Below are positions 11,769 to 35,147 of a DNA stretch of 64,000 bases, piece after piece. The number at the start of each line of letters is the position of its first letter. Positions within the stretch are counted from its first letter, which is position 1. Source of the DNA: Zeus faber. Its lineage: Eukaryota; Chordata; Actinopteri; Zeiformes; Zeidae. Under the pieces are notes generated by a model. It was not told where the DNA came from. It was given only the letters and a program-made list of their open reading frames with translations, and made no database searches. The position numbers and the translations under genes are program-made. Where the stretch lies: the NCBI GenBank assembly GCA_960531495.1, contig OY482855.1, positions 11,296,865 through 11,360,864 on the forward strand, written 5' to 3'.

Positions 11769-13299
11769 TAAGTAGGCTGAAGTTAGTTGTTAGTTGTTAG
11801 TTGTAAGCTGGATTGTGAGAGGCATAGGCTCCTCAGCTAAACGTTGCCTAAATCACCTACGCATGATAAACCCCAGCTACTGTCTACTGCAAGAATCTCA
11901 CCTCACTGCATCCGAGCACCTCAAACTTAAAGCTAAATGGATTCATCAGATATTTTCTGCATCTATAATAAAAAAAAAGGTGTTTCTATATTGATCAATA
12001 AAAGTATCCCATGTCAGAATAAAACCACAATATCGGACACAGAAGGGCGATACATAATGATTAATGGAGTTTTCGGAAACATCAAATTAACATTAATATT
12101 GATGGCCCCACTGAGGACGATCCAAATATATTTTCAAAATTCTTAGAATTCTCGGACTCAATTATTATACTGTGAGGGACTTGAGACCATTCACAAACCA
12201 GAGATATTTACAAGTCCTAGCGTTCGTCTGACATTATAAAACAATATATATGTATATATGACTGATCTTGCTCTTGGCAATTGTTGGCGATCAAATAATC
12301 CACATTATAGAGAATACACATATTACTCACCACCCCAAAAAAGCTTTTCTAGAATGGACTTTTTTTTGACAATTAAGTCCAAAAGTCCAGTACTATCCAA
12401 AATCACTAATCCTGAAATCCATCTCCTCTTATAATCTTTGATCATGGGTTGATTGGTTTCAACCTCAAAAATGAAACCAACCCGAACCCTCATGGCAGGT
12501 GACGGTTTAACACCTCACTTTTCAGGGAGAAAGAATTTAACCAATTATTTTCCAGAGAATCGACATCCTTCAATGAAGTGAATGACTCTCTAGAAATATC
12601 ACCATTATTACTCTGATAAATGGCAAAGGGAGTTCTGAGAGGTATTACTGTTTAATTCTCCACTCACAAGAAAAAGAAAGGACAAGAATGCCAAAATAAA
12701 CTAGAACAACAATTAAAAAGACTTGCACTCCCAACAAGCCCACTCACCCACTGAGCAAATCCAAAATTAGATCCGGACAATTAAATCTCAACTTGATGAT
12801 ATCATCCATCAAAAGACACAATTCCTCTTGCAAAGAAAAGGTAAATTGTTTGAAATTCAATGACAAATCAGGTAAATTTCTTGCCAATCAATTGAAACAC
12901 GATATAGAAAAAACCCTTATTACAGCCATCAAAGCCATTAACAGCCATTAAAATAATGTTTATCACTCAGATAATGAATCATATATATCAGACATGAACT
13001 CATCCCTTGATGATATCAACTTCCCTAAACTATCCTCACAGCAGGCTACCATATTAGATCAACCACCTACTCTAGAAGAACTGAGGAAAGCTCTCCGTTC
13101 TATGCCCAACAATAAATCACCTGGATCAGATGGCCACCAAGTGGAATTCAGTGAACACTTCTGGTCGCCTGTATCCCCAATATTCATCAGAATGGTTACA
13201 GAGATGAAGTCAACCTCCACCATGCCTCCGCGCATGAATACCTGAAAGCTGACAGCAGAGGTTAAAAATACATAAATAAATAAGAAAATAAGTAGGCTG
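11769..13299 (+). mobile_element. L1 (LINE-1) insertion with 11-bp target-site duplication
   Basis: The 11-mer TAAGTAGGCTG stands at 11769-11779 and again at 13289-13299. Between them is a fish L1. It opens near the start of the endonuclease region (VVSWIVRGIGSSAKR), continues with ISDTEGRYIMINGVFGNIK, then a central region with SQLDDIIHQKTQFLL, and reaches the start of the reverse transcriptase (LEELRKALRSMPNNKSPGSD). It then jumps to an A-rich tail (AAATACATAAATAAATAAG). Most of the reverse transcriptase is missing, so it is an internally deleted, 5'-truncated copy with frameshifts. It sits in the C-terminal coding part of the RLE-type LINE. Confidence 0.85.
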
Positions 13300-13565
13300 C
13301 AGAGGGTTTGTAGTCACATCAATGTCAAGGCTACTCCGGGAGATGGGAGCATGAGGGAAGGCCCATCGGCAAGCAGTCAAAGACCTCTCCAGAATTGCTG
13401 AGAAGTGTCAGTGGCTCTGGATGAAGAGGCATCTAGGGGGTGAGGTCGGGATGCCGGGATTCACTGCTGAACACTCTGGTAGGTGTCCTGGGCCTATTAG
13501 CGAAACATCGAGGAAAGAAGGTGCCCACTTGATAACCGAGAAGATGCCATCACTCACTTGACCAC
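13300..13565 (+). mobile_element. RLE-type LINE, last part, right of L1 insertion
   Basis: Reading across the duplicated target gives VGCRGFVVTSMSRLLREMG, then VKDLSRIAEKCQWLW. This is the conserved end of the same LINE whose endonuclease region stops at 11768. The sequence therefore continues exactly on the two sides of the L1. It is degraded and not functional. Confidence 0.7.
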
Positions 13566-16071
13566 CCTGCAGAGTCTAGGCAGCATGCATTACGTGTGCT
13601 TTAAAGGGATATTAACATCTTGTCCTACATAACAGATCTGCCTCTGTTTCCTACAAAAAAAAACATGAGAAAAGACACATTCTTTGCAGACACAAAGGGC
13701 CAATTCTGCCCGGCCAGTGTAGCCGCCAGGCTTGAGTCAGAGATGGGGCCACGGGGGGTCAGCTGCTGGGGGGAATGGAGCCAAGGCTGCAGTGCGCTGG
13801 GTCTGACAGGAATGGAAACAAGCAGACGTGAAGACCTCAAACGCTGTCCCTCTGTTAGCCTGTCTGCAACGTCTTAAAGATCACATCTTTACTAGCATTT
13901 AACCTACCCATATCTTTTTACAACCTAATAGTTGGGTTCATGCTTGGAGAGATTAACCCCATAAGAGGAGGTGCACACATTCGACTCCAGTAACAGCGAA
14001 AGTGGCCTTCCAGACCACCACCTTCCACATTCATACCTTCCAAATCATTATCACTTCAGTTATCATGTTATCTCTTTTGAATGTGCATTTTCACACATTC
14101 TACACATCCTGTTTCTATGTGACTGAGCATGTAATGACATGAGACATTCCAGGGAAACTGGGGTCTGGTGCCACCATCAATGGATTCTCTGTTTCGCTGT
14201 CACCTCAGAGACAACAAGAATGCCGGTCTCCGGCGTGCCCCCTCCCTCCAGGCCCGGTCAGCGAGTTATAGAGTATGGATCTGGTCTGTCTGTGTAGAGC
14301 GAGTCAGGAAGGAAGAGAGACTGTATGTGCGCTCAGCCACACAAGGAGACAGAAAAAGAGATGAAGGGGAGCAGACATGCAGGAATGAGTTATGAGTCTC
14401 AGAAACACGCGGAGTGGAAAAGCAGATCTTGTGTTGCAATATCTTCCCATGCGTAGATATATCATGCAGTACGTGTCCAGCATTCTTGGCTGAAGTGATC
14501 AAAAAGTTCTCTTTCATGGGAGACAAACACGCTTCCGGTACATTCCCAGCAAGGGCAGACTGAGGAATTCTGGGGCCCCGGGCAAATGTACACACAGGGT
14601 AACAGAGATTGAATTTTCTGTCTGTCTGTCTGTCTGTCTGTCTGTATGTCTGTCTGTATGTCTGTTTGTAATACCTGAGTGGTAAAACACAAAGAGTAAC
14701 TGCTATGCATCAAAGCGTTTATCCATCTGAAAGAGGAGTTTGCCTTCTTAGTCAGACAGCAGCAGCAGAAGACACTCGTTATTCTGGAGAGCAGAACTGG
14801 TTCGGGTTTGATGTCTCTGAGAACAAAAAGGACAATTGATGGTTAATTCCTATCCATTCTCTGCAGTGTGAGAGGGGCTTATACCGCACAGATGAGACGG
14901 AGCGAACATCTCCTACTTGCGGTGGTGTTGGAGGGTTCTGCCGGCTCCTCCTCTTCCTCTCTGCTCAACGGGCTGGTGGTCAGAGCCTCCTCAACCACAG
15001 CGGTGCGTGGAGCAGTCAGGGACAGCCTTGGACGGTCACCACAGCTGAAGACTCCACAGATGGAGATGGTGCAGACTCAATGTGTGGGTAGGTTAAATGG
15101 AGAAATGTTGACAAATGGTGGTGGTGGCTCCCTCCCCCACAGTTGGCTGTGTGGAATCATCAAGTGTGAGCTAGAGATAGAAGGAGGTTGTTTACCTTTT
15201 AGAAACTGTAATAATTGGATGTTTTACTGTTGGGTTGCCCTATTTTGTGGGCATTGGTTTTGAAGTGTTGTAACATGAACACTCATCCTCAAATCTTTGC
15301 TGTTGAGGAAACTCCTTAAAAAGGCGGCTTTTTGCACAGGCTCAAACATCACACTGATTTCCCTCACTGTGACGTCAATAATAGAGACCAAGCAGCAATT
15401 CTGGCCCAAATTGGTTTATCGCCTTCTCTATGAGTTCTTTCACCCACTCTTTCTCTTTTAATGACTTTTGAATTAAAAGAAAATCCCTTTTCATCCCGGA
15501 TGGAGCGAGACAAGGTGGCAAGATGGTTCTCTGCTGTCCATAACAGCAGAGAGTTTATCCCGAAAGGCTTTGGAAGAAACAGTAACTGTGGCAGCTCACT
15601 CAAAAGTGGGGATCATAGCTTCTGGTGAATTGGACGAGATAACGCTCCGCATGTCTCTGCCATCTTTAAAATAAACAGGAAACCACTGGTTAGAAATTGA
15701 CTGGGTTGATACAACCACAGTAGATGATGCCGCTTCCTCAGTGAGATCTCTACTTGTATCTGTATCATGCATTCTGCTCCACCTGCCACTCACTCAAATC
15801 CTCAGCTGTCAGCAGAGACAGGAGCTGCTTTTGCTGCCAAGGCCTCAGGAACTGTACCATTATCTTACTCTATATACTGCATATATATATATATATATAT
15901 ATATCAGATTCAGGTTAAGAAGTTGATATGAAGTACAAGTATATAAAGTATAAAACAGGAACCAGAAAATGTATCTGGTGATATATTTTGGGGTGATCAT
16001 CAAACAAAAAAGCAAGTCTTTACATAGTATTTCTGGTCCCGGCAGATGAAAATGCAGTGTCTCTATCATGC

Positions 16072-16252
16072 TTTTCTAGCCTCTAAGGCCACTCAAAGCG
16101 CTTTACATGGTGCATGCCTCACATCCACACGCTGATGGCAACATCAGCCATGCAAGGCGGCAACCAGCTTGCCGGGAGCTCTTGGGGGGTTAGGTGTCTT
16201 GCTCAGGGACACCTCGACAAATTAGCCAGGATCAAATCGCCAAAGCTGACCA
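16072..16252. repeat. Abundant fish interspersed repeat (LINE/SINE-derived)
   Basis: The order CACTCAAAGCGCTTTACATG, CACACGCTGATGGCAACATC, CATGCAAGGCGGCAACCAGC, then GTGTCTTGCTCAGGGACACC is that of a repeat found in many fish genomes, recognised from memory. The exact family name is uncertain. No insertion duplication was found at the edges. Confidence 0.55.
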
Positions 16253-17518
16253 CTCTATCTACCTTTACTGCTCAAAAAGAACAACACCTTTAAATCTTTA
16301 AATTACTACAACTTTAAACTACTACTAAATTACAACCCAAGCAACCATCACACGGCGCATGGGCTTGTTCGATTCCTCTCTCAGGGTTGCAATAAATCAA
16401 AACTAAAGTACACTGAAACTTTAAAGTATACTATCAAACGATCAAATCTACCACACAACTACGACTGGGGGAAAAAAGTAACAGCTATAGACCATGGAGC
16501 AAAACACGCCGATGCGCTTGATAAAATTCACACCCTCAGTCCATTGACAGTTTACACAAGGTTCTAAGCGAACGACCCAACTACAGGATGCTTTTGATTT
16601 TAATACAAAAAAAAACAACTGTATGTGGTTCGTACCAACAGGGTGTTTGTTGTCCTGGTCAATATGAGTGGAGATAAATATGGGATTATACTATAGTATA
16701 AGGTGTATTGATTATTGATTATGTCTATTTTTCATAATGTAGACTGTACGCCCCTTCCCGGGTGCGATGCTGACACCCTGGCTTAAGTAGGATCAACCAT
16801 TCAGGGGAGGCCCATGGTACGAAGGGTAACATTTCCTGCCTATGTGTAAAGAAAAGCACAAATTCTTCCGTCGGGCACCCAATATTTCCATTTTCCAATC
16901 ATACCGTAACTTTGTCCTGTCACTATGCTTTGTGTTGGCTCCACAAGAAACCCAAATAACTTTATATACTCACTGTACTAGATTATTGCGTGTTTTTTTT
17001 CCTTTTTCAATTTAACAAGAGAATAGTTTTCTTCCTTTACATATTATTCATCAAATGTAAATTATTCTGTCAGGTCCTCATAGGCCAGGCTATAATAACA
17101 ATGCTGAGATAGCAGTGCTATACACGCATAAAAACAACAACAACAAAGGGGGTGAGACTACAGTCTATGTGTCATCGTGTTGTTGAATGGGGAGGTCTTT
17201 CGTTTTGGCACCTCCCCAGATGACTAATTACTTTCACGAGTAAAATAAAAGCCTCTTAAAAAAAAAAAAAAGGAAGCACTGTGAAGGTTGCTTCTAAGGT
17301 ATTTGGAGTGAGTCACATTTCAGTGCAATCGTGTCATGAGTCGCAGGGTTAGAACGAAGACTTCTACTTGATAATAAGACACAATTCGACATAAACCAGC
17401 GTTGGCGGATTGCGCCACTTGCTGGGCGAGGATATCCAGTTTACCCTGGGCGTCTGGGAATGCAGAGGCCGTTGGACGATCGCCGTGGAAGAGGGAGGAG
17501 AGGGACAGGGAAGCGTGT

Positions 17519-17525
17519 GAGTGTG

Positions 17526-17564
<39 letters not shown>

Positions 17565-17572
17565 GCGTGTGT
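17519..17572. repeat. (GT)n microsatellite upstream of card10
   Basis: Imperfect GT repeat with scattered GC interruptions, ending about 200 bp before the proposed card10 start codon. It could form Z-DNA near the promoter, but that is speculation. Confidence 0.95.
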
Positions 17573-17639
17573 AGGCGCGCGGGCGTGTGTGTGCATGCAG
17601 ACAGCTAGGTAAGGTAGGGCAAACAGTCCTTGCCTAGTT

Positions 17640-17767
17640 CCTGTCACTGCCGTGGAAACATTGCTCAGCGTCAGGAGTGGGGTGAAGCAACACATTACTA
17701 GTGGGGACTTTATTTGTTTTCACTGCTCCTCTATTCCGCACATCAAACCCGAGGCCCGCGAGGGGAC

Positions 17768-17774
<7 letters not shown>
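17640..17774 (+). promoter_or_regulatory. card10: Proposed card10 first exon (5' UTR plus 7 coding bases) and core promoter area
   Basis: Just before 17775 the sequence reads GAGGGGACATGAGTG followed by the consensus donor GTAAGT. The exon would end with ATG AGT G, phase 1. The CARD exon at 20654 needs exactly one base from the previous exon, so the joined start would be Met-Ser-Gly. The upstream limit of the exon is unknown and I see no TATA box. The call rests on the good donor, matching phase and plausible distance. Confidence 0.5.
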
Positions 17775-31721
<13,947 letters not shown>

Positions 31722-32509
31722 ACCAGTAGCGTACCAGTAAACCACCATACCAGTAAACTACCATAGGGGCTGGTTTCCCAAGAGGATCTTTACCTCCCAA
31801 AATATGTTCATGGAACATACTGCCACCTGCCACCATCTATACCGGTGGTTCTTACTGGGGGCCACACGGTCCCCAGTAAAATAATTAATAGTTCAACTTC
31901 ACCAACAGCTATAAGACTGTATTAGAAACGATGTAGAAGCTGGGTGGTGTTTTGAATTTCTTGTCTATGAGTCAAGCTGGACTGACCGTAGGACAGAGGA
32001 GCCACAGCGCTGAAAGTGGTGGCCCTCCCATGTTCGCGTATTCTATACCTAACGATGTTCTATGTGTTTATATAATATTCATTTGATTTATTTTTAGATA
32101 CAAAAGAACACATTCCCTGTTTTGAGTCAAGAGAGTTTGCAGCACTTACATGTTTTTTGTTTAATTTGTACTGTTATCCTTAAATGTGAACACTCTACAC
32201 CAGTGGTCTCCAACTCAAATGACCTGGGAGGCACTGGCCAGGTTGTCTTCTTTTAGGGGGGCCGTGTTGAGCTTCAAGGGAAAACAAGCCTGTTTTGTTT
32301 CGGGGTTTTTTCTCCCGCACATTAGTGAATTGCCTGGTAATCCTGTTAGAAATAGCTCCCTTATGATCTATTTGATTCTGTTTCATATTTTGAAAACATT
32401 AAGTGCATTTGGGTGGATTAATTAAGGAGATGTAGCAATATATTATCACCATGTAGCAGCCCACGTTAAATGTGTGTGTGTGTATATATATATGCTGGAT
32501 ATCATATAT

Positions 32510-32515
32510 AATAAA
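32510..32515 (+). promoter_or_regulatory. card10: Candidate card10 poly(A) signal AATAAA
   Basis: AATAAA lies about 790 bases past the card10 stop, in AT-rich DNA. It is the first clear signal I find, but it sits in low-complexity sequence, so use is uncertain. Confidence 0.35.
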
Positions 32516-32651
32516 CAGTATTTATGAACTACAACCCACTCTAAGTCAGATTTGTTACTCCAAAATGCACAACACACAGAAGCTCAGATGATAAATAACT
32601 TCAGCAGTGCATAAATGATACGAGCATGTAACAAAAATAAAGAAAGAAAAA

Positions 32652-32681
32652 AATATATATATATATAATTTTTTTAAATTA

Positions 32682-32727
<46 letters not shown>

Positions 32728-32729
32728 AA
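32652..32729. repeat. (AT)n palindromic microsatellite
   Basis: An imperfect TA repeat in two arms around a TTTTTTTAAATTA centre. It is self-complementary and could extrude as a cruciform. It lies between card10 and tnrc6b. Confidence 0.95.
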
Positions 32730-33282
32730 GGTCTGAATGAAACAAAAAATAAACAAAATAATAAAATTGAGCAACGAGTTAACGACACCTGAGATGTGTG
32801 CGCTTGTGCTGCGTTCCATTGGGACCAGAACCCGGAAAAACCCAACCTACTACTAATTGGCGCAAAGGAAGTTCCCAAGTTCCCTCCGCGTCAGGTTGTG
32901 TTAAAAAAAATGCAAACTTTGATCCAACCCGCTCTGTTTGTTTTAGCGCCCGTGCAATTTTTTGTCTAATCCCCACAATCTGCCGAACAAACACACAGTT
33001 TCTCCCTGCGTCCACGTCTCCGCAAAATAGGCCATGGAACACATACAGCCAAGTAAAGCTCCAAACGTGGTGCGTGCGCGGCCGAAATGACCGAGTTCCG
33101 ATTTCTAACGGAATGCAGCATTGGCCGCACGTCCCAAAAGGAAATAAATGACGTCATGTTTTTTGGGGCGAGAACACGCCCCCTTTTGCAAGAAGCCGCT
33201 CTGACCCCGCCCCTCCCCCTCCCTGGTCCTCCTCCCCCCTCTGATCAACAACCAGCGCTAGCTAGCTGCGCGGAGAAGCAAA

Positions 33283-33360
33283 ATGGCCGACAGTAAACTA
33301 AGCGATCACACAGCGTTTGACAGCCGCCGAGAGGTTACCCAGCTTCCCTTCGCCATTTGA
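33283..33360 (+). CDS. Upstream ORF (25 codons) in the tnrc6b 5' exon
   Basis: ATG in a strong context (AAAATGG) opens a frame of 25 codons, MADSKLSDHTAFDSRREVTQ and five more residues, closed by TGA at 33360. It ends well before the exon donor, so it cannot be the Tnrc6b start. If the transcript begins upstream of it, ribosomes would meet this start first, which could lower Tnrc6b translation. Whether the peptide itself matters is unknown. Confidence 0.4.
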   Translation: MADSKLSDHTAFDSRREVTQLPFAI

Positions 33361-33547
33361 AAAACTGCGTTCGCGCGAAAAAAAGGATATTCGCTCGTCT
33401 GCATCTTTTTTTTTTCCAACGATTAACATTTCGCCCCACGGCGATGTCGTTTCTTATTCCGTTCAGCCTTGAAAGCCTCGAAGACCTAGCTTCCCGAGTT
33501 AGCTAGCCTGCTAGCTAGCTTTTCGTGTGTGTGTGTGTGTGTGGGGG

Positions 33548-33581
33548 GCTAGCTAGCTAGCTAGCTAGCTAGCTAGCTAGG
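33548..33581. repeat. (GCTA)n palindromic repeat in the tnrc6b 5' exon
   Basis: Eight or so tandem GCTA units, each pair forming the self-complementary GCTAGC/CTAG, follow a (GT)n tract at 33524-33541. More GCTAGC motifs sit at 33257 and 33500-33520. As RNA the stretch can fold on itself into a stable hairpin. Confidence 0.95.
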
Positions 33582-33645
33582 CTGCTTGCGACAGGTCTGC
33601 AAGGATTTCGCACAGAAGCACTTTATGTTGTATGTGATTCCTGAG

Positions 33646-35147
33646 GTGAGTACCGACTGTGTCGATGCAATCTTTTCTAGTGATTATTTTATATATGGAT
33701 ATTTTGTAACGCACGTCGAGCTTTTCCCTATGTGCGCGTGTTTTTTTTTTCGCGTGCTGTGTTTTTGCTTGCTGCGCGGTACAAACGCAGCTGAAGTTGA
33801 TGGTTTAAACCACAATCTGTTTATTCGGACGTAGAAGTGCGTGGTCGGTACGAAGTAGGGCGAACAGTTGTAATTAAACATCCCAACAGTGTAAAAACAA
33901 ACATAATACATTGAATAATCAAAATGTTATTCTATGCACAGGATACATTACATTAAAAGGCTATGACGGGCTAGGCGGCAGTATGGTTTCTAGTATTGGC
34001 TGTGGGTATCAATAATAAAATAGCAGGTATATTCTGTACAGAACAATTCCAAATGTGAACAATAATACGGCGTGGAAAACAACGGACGAGTTTAAATGAT
34101 GGCGATGTTATTATAGTATTTGGCCCTGGCAGCCCCCGTCGGTGTTCAGCTGCTTCACCTGACAGCTGCACCGTCATGCACACGGTGGAGTGCCGGGGTG
34201 AAGCTCTCAGTCCGGCCCATGTGCAGGGTAAGCGAGGTGGCGAAACCCGTTGCTTTGTGCGTCTCTTTACCGAGCAGAGCCGGAGACGAGGCCGCGGCGG
34301 TGACAGCAGCTGCTCGGAGCGTTTATCCGACGCGAACACGCTTTCGGTCTGAGAGAAGCATCGGGAGGGAGGGAGGGAGGGAAGGTCTCAATGTGCTTTC
34401 CTGAAAAAGCGAAACCTAAGAGGTGGATCGGCGTTGACGGTTTCGGCAGTGGCGGTACAGTTTTTAATGGCAGATTGGCACGCAGATCTCTACCAGAGAT
34501 GCACCCACTGTGGGCGTGGGAGCCCCTTTCCAACCTGCAACTACCTTGTTGCTCATTGTCAAGCGCGAACTCGCTTTCTATTCCGAGTCCAACAGCACAG
34601 CCGGCCTCACCGTTTCTATATTTGTCCAGGTGGACGGCAAGCATAAGACCAGTGAAGACATAAGCCTTCCTGCCAACGTTTGAGACTGGATAGACACACA
34701 CAAATGTTGTCTGCAAGGCCGTGGGAAGAAATGCCGATATTATTTATGACCTTTTTAATATGAGGCTGCACTAAAGATTGAAGACGCAAAGTAAATACGG
34801 ACTCTTCAAGTGCACTGGGCTGCACCGTGTTATTGGTATCAAGTTTGGCTGCTGCCTTGTCTTGGTTGTTGGTTGCAATTGCAATCGTTTGTTGGGTAAT
34901 GAATAATGCAGAGAGCAGGTTGGCAAGCTACCCTGCTACTGGTTAACGTTACAGTTGGAGCAACATTAACTACTTTTTTTTTTTGTCTAATTAGATCTTG
35001 AAAGTATTCCGGTTTAACTCAATTTATTATGTTTACATCAACGTTTCTGATTTTGTGTATCGTAATGCATGCATGTGTCTAAGCAAAATGATTTCAACTT
35101 GGTTTGCCATGCAACAAACACAAACAGCATTTTAACTGTTTCACCAG
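33646..35147 (+). other. tnrc6b: tnrc6b intron 1
   Basis: 1.5 kb of intron whose first part is still GC-rich (to about 34.7 kb), as usual beside a CpG-island promoter. A donor-like GTGCAGG/GTAAGC occurs at about 34226 and could mark an alternative 5' exon, but its phase does not supply a usable start. Frames around 34120-34720 have no recognisable domain. Confidence 0.55.

Larger units (their letters stand above)
13566..17640. other. Intergenic DNA upstream of card10
   Basis: No supported gene is visible. The 131-residue frame at 14868-15263 has no recognisable domain and no matching splice sites. Repeats include a (CTGT)n tract at about 14617-14665, an (AT)n tract at about 15880-15904, and a common fish interspersed repeat near 16.1-16.25 kb. 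The remainder shows nothing I can name. Confidence 0.6.
31722..33239. other. card10 3' UTR and card10-tnrc6b spacer
   Basis: Immediately after the stop, short ACCAGTAAACCACC-like units repeat. Sequence near 31848 (CGGTGGTTCTTACTGGGG) and near 32200 (CACCAGTGGTCTCCAACTC) resembles hAT-type ends of the CAGTGGTTCTCAA kind. A poly(A) signal candidate is at 32510. An (AT)n palindromic tract lies at 32652-32729. From about 32.8 kb GC content rises toward the tnrc6b promoter. Confidence 0.6.
33240..33645 (+). promoter_or_regulatory. tnrc6b: tnrc6b CpG-rich promoter and 5' untranslated exon
   Basis: GC- and CpG-rich DNA with TGACGTCA near 33150 (a CRE-like palindrome, seen as AATGACGTCATG) leads into an exon that ends at 33645 in CTGAG before the strong donor GTGAGT. 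No in-frame start joins to the next exon at 35148, because a stop lies upstream in that frame. This is therefore a 5' UTR exon. It contains a short upstream ORF, a (GT)n tract and a (GCTA)n tract. The transcription start is not determinable by eye. Confidence 0.65.

Noticed and set aside
14868-15263. 131-residue plus-strand open frame
   Set aside because: No domain is recognisable, there is no splice or promoter context, and composition is ordinary intergenic. It is too weak to call a gene.
32652-32729. (AT)n palindrome as an origin or terminator
   Set aside because: Such AT tracts are common microsatellites in fish. Nothing else nearby suggests a replication or termination function.
33283-33360. 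ATG at 33283 as the Tnrc6b start codon
   Set aside because: Its frame closes at 33360, before the exon donor. It can only be an upstream ORF.
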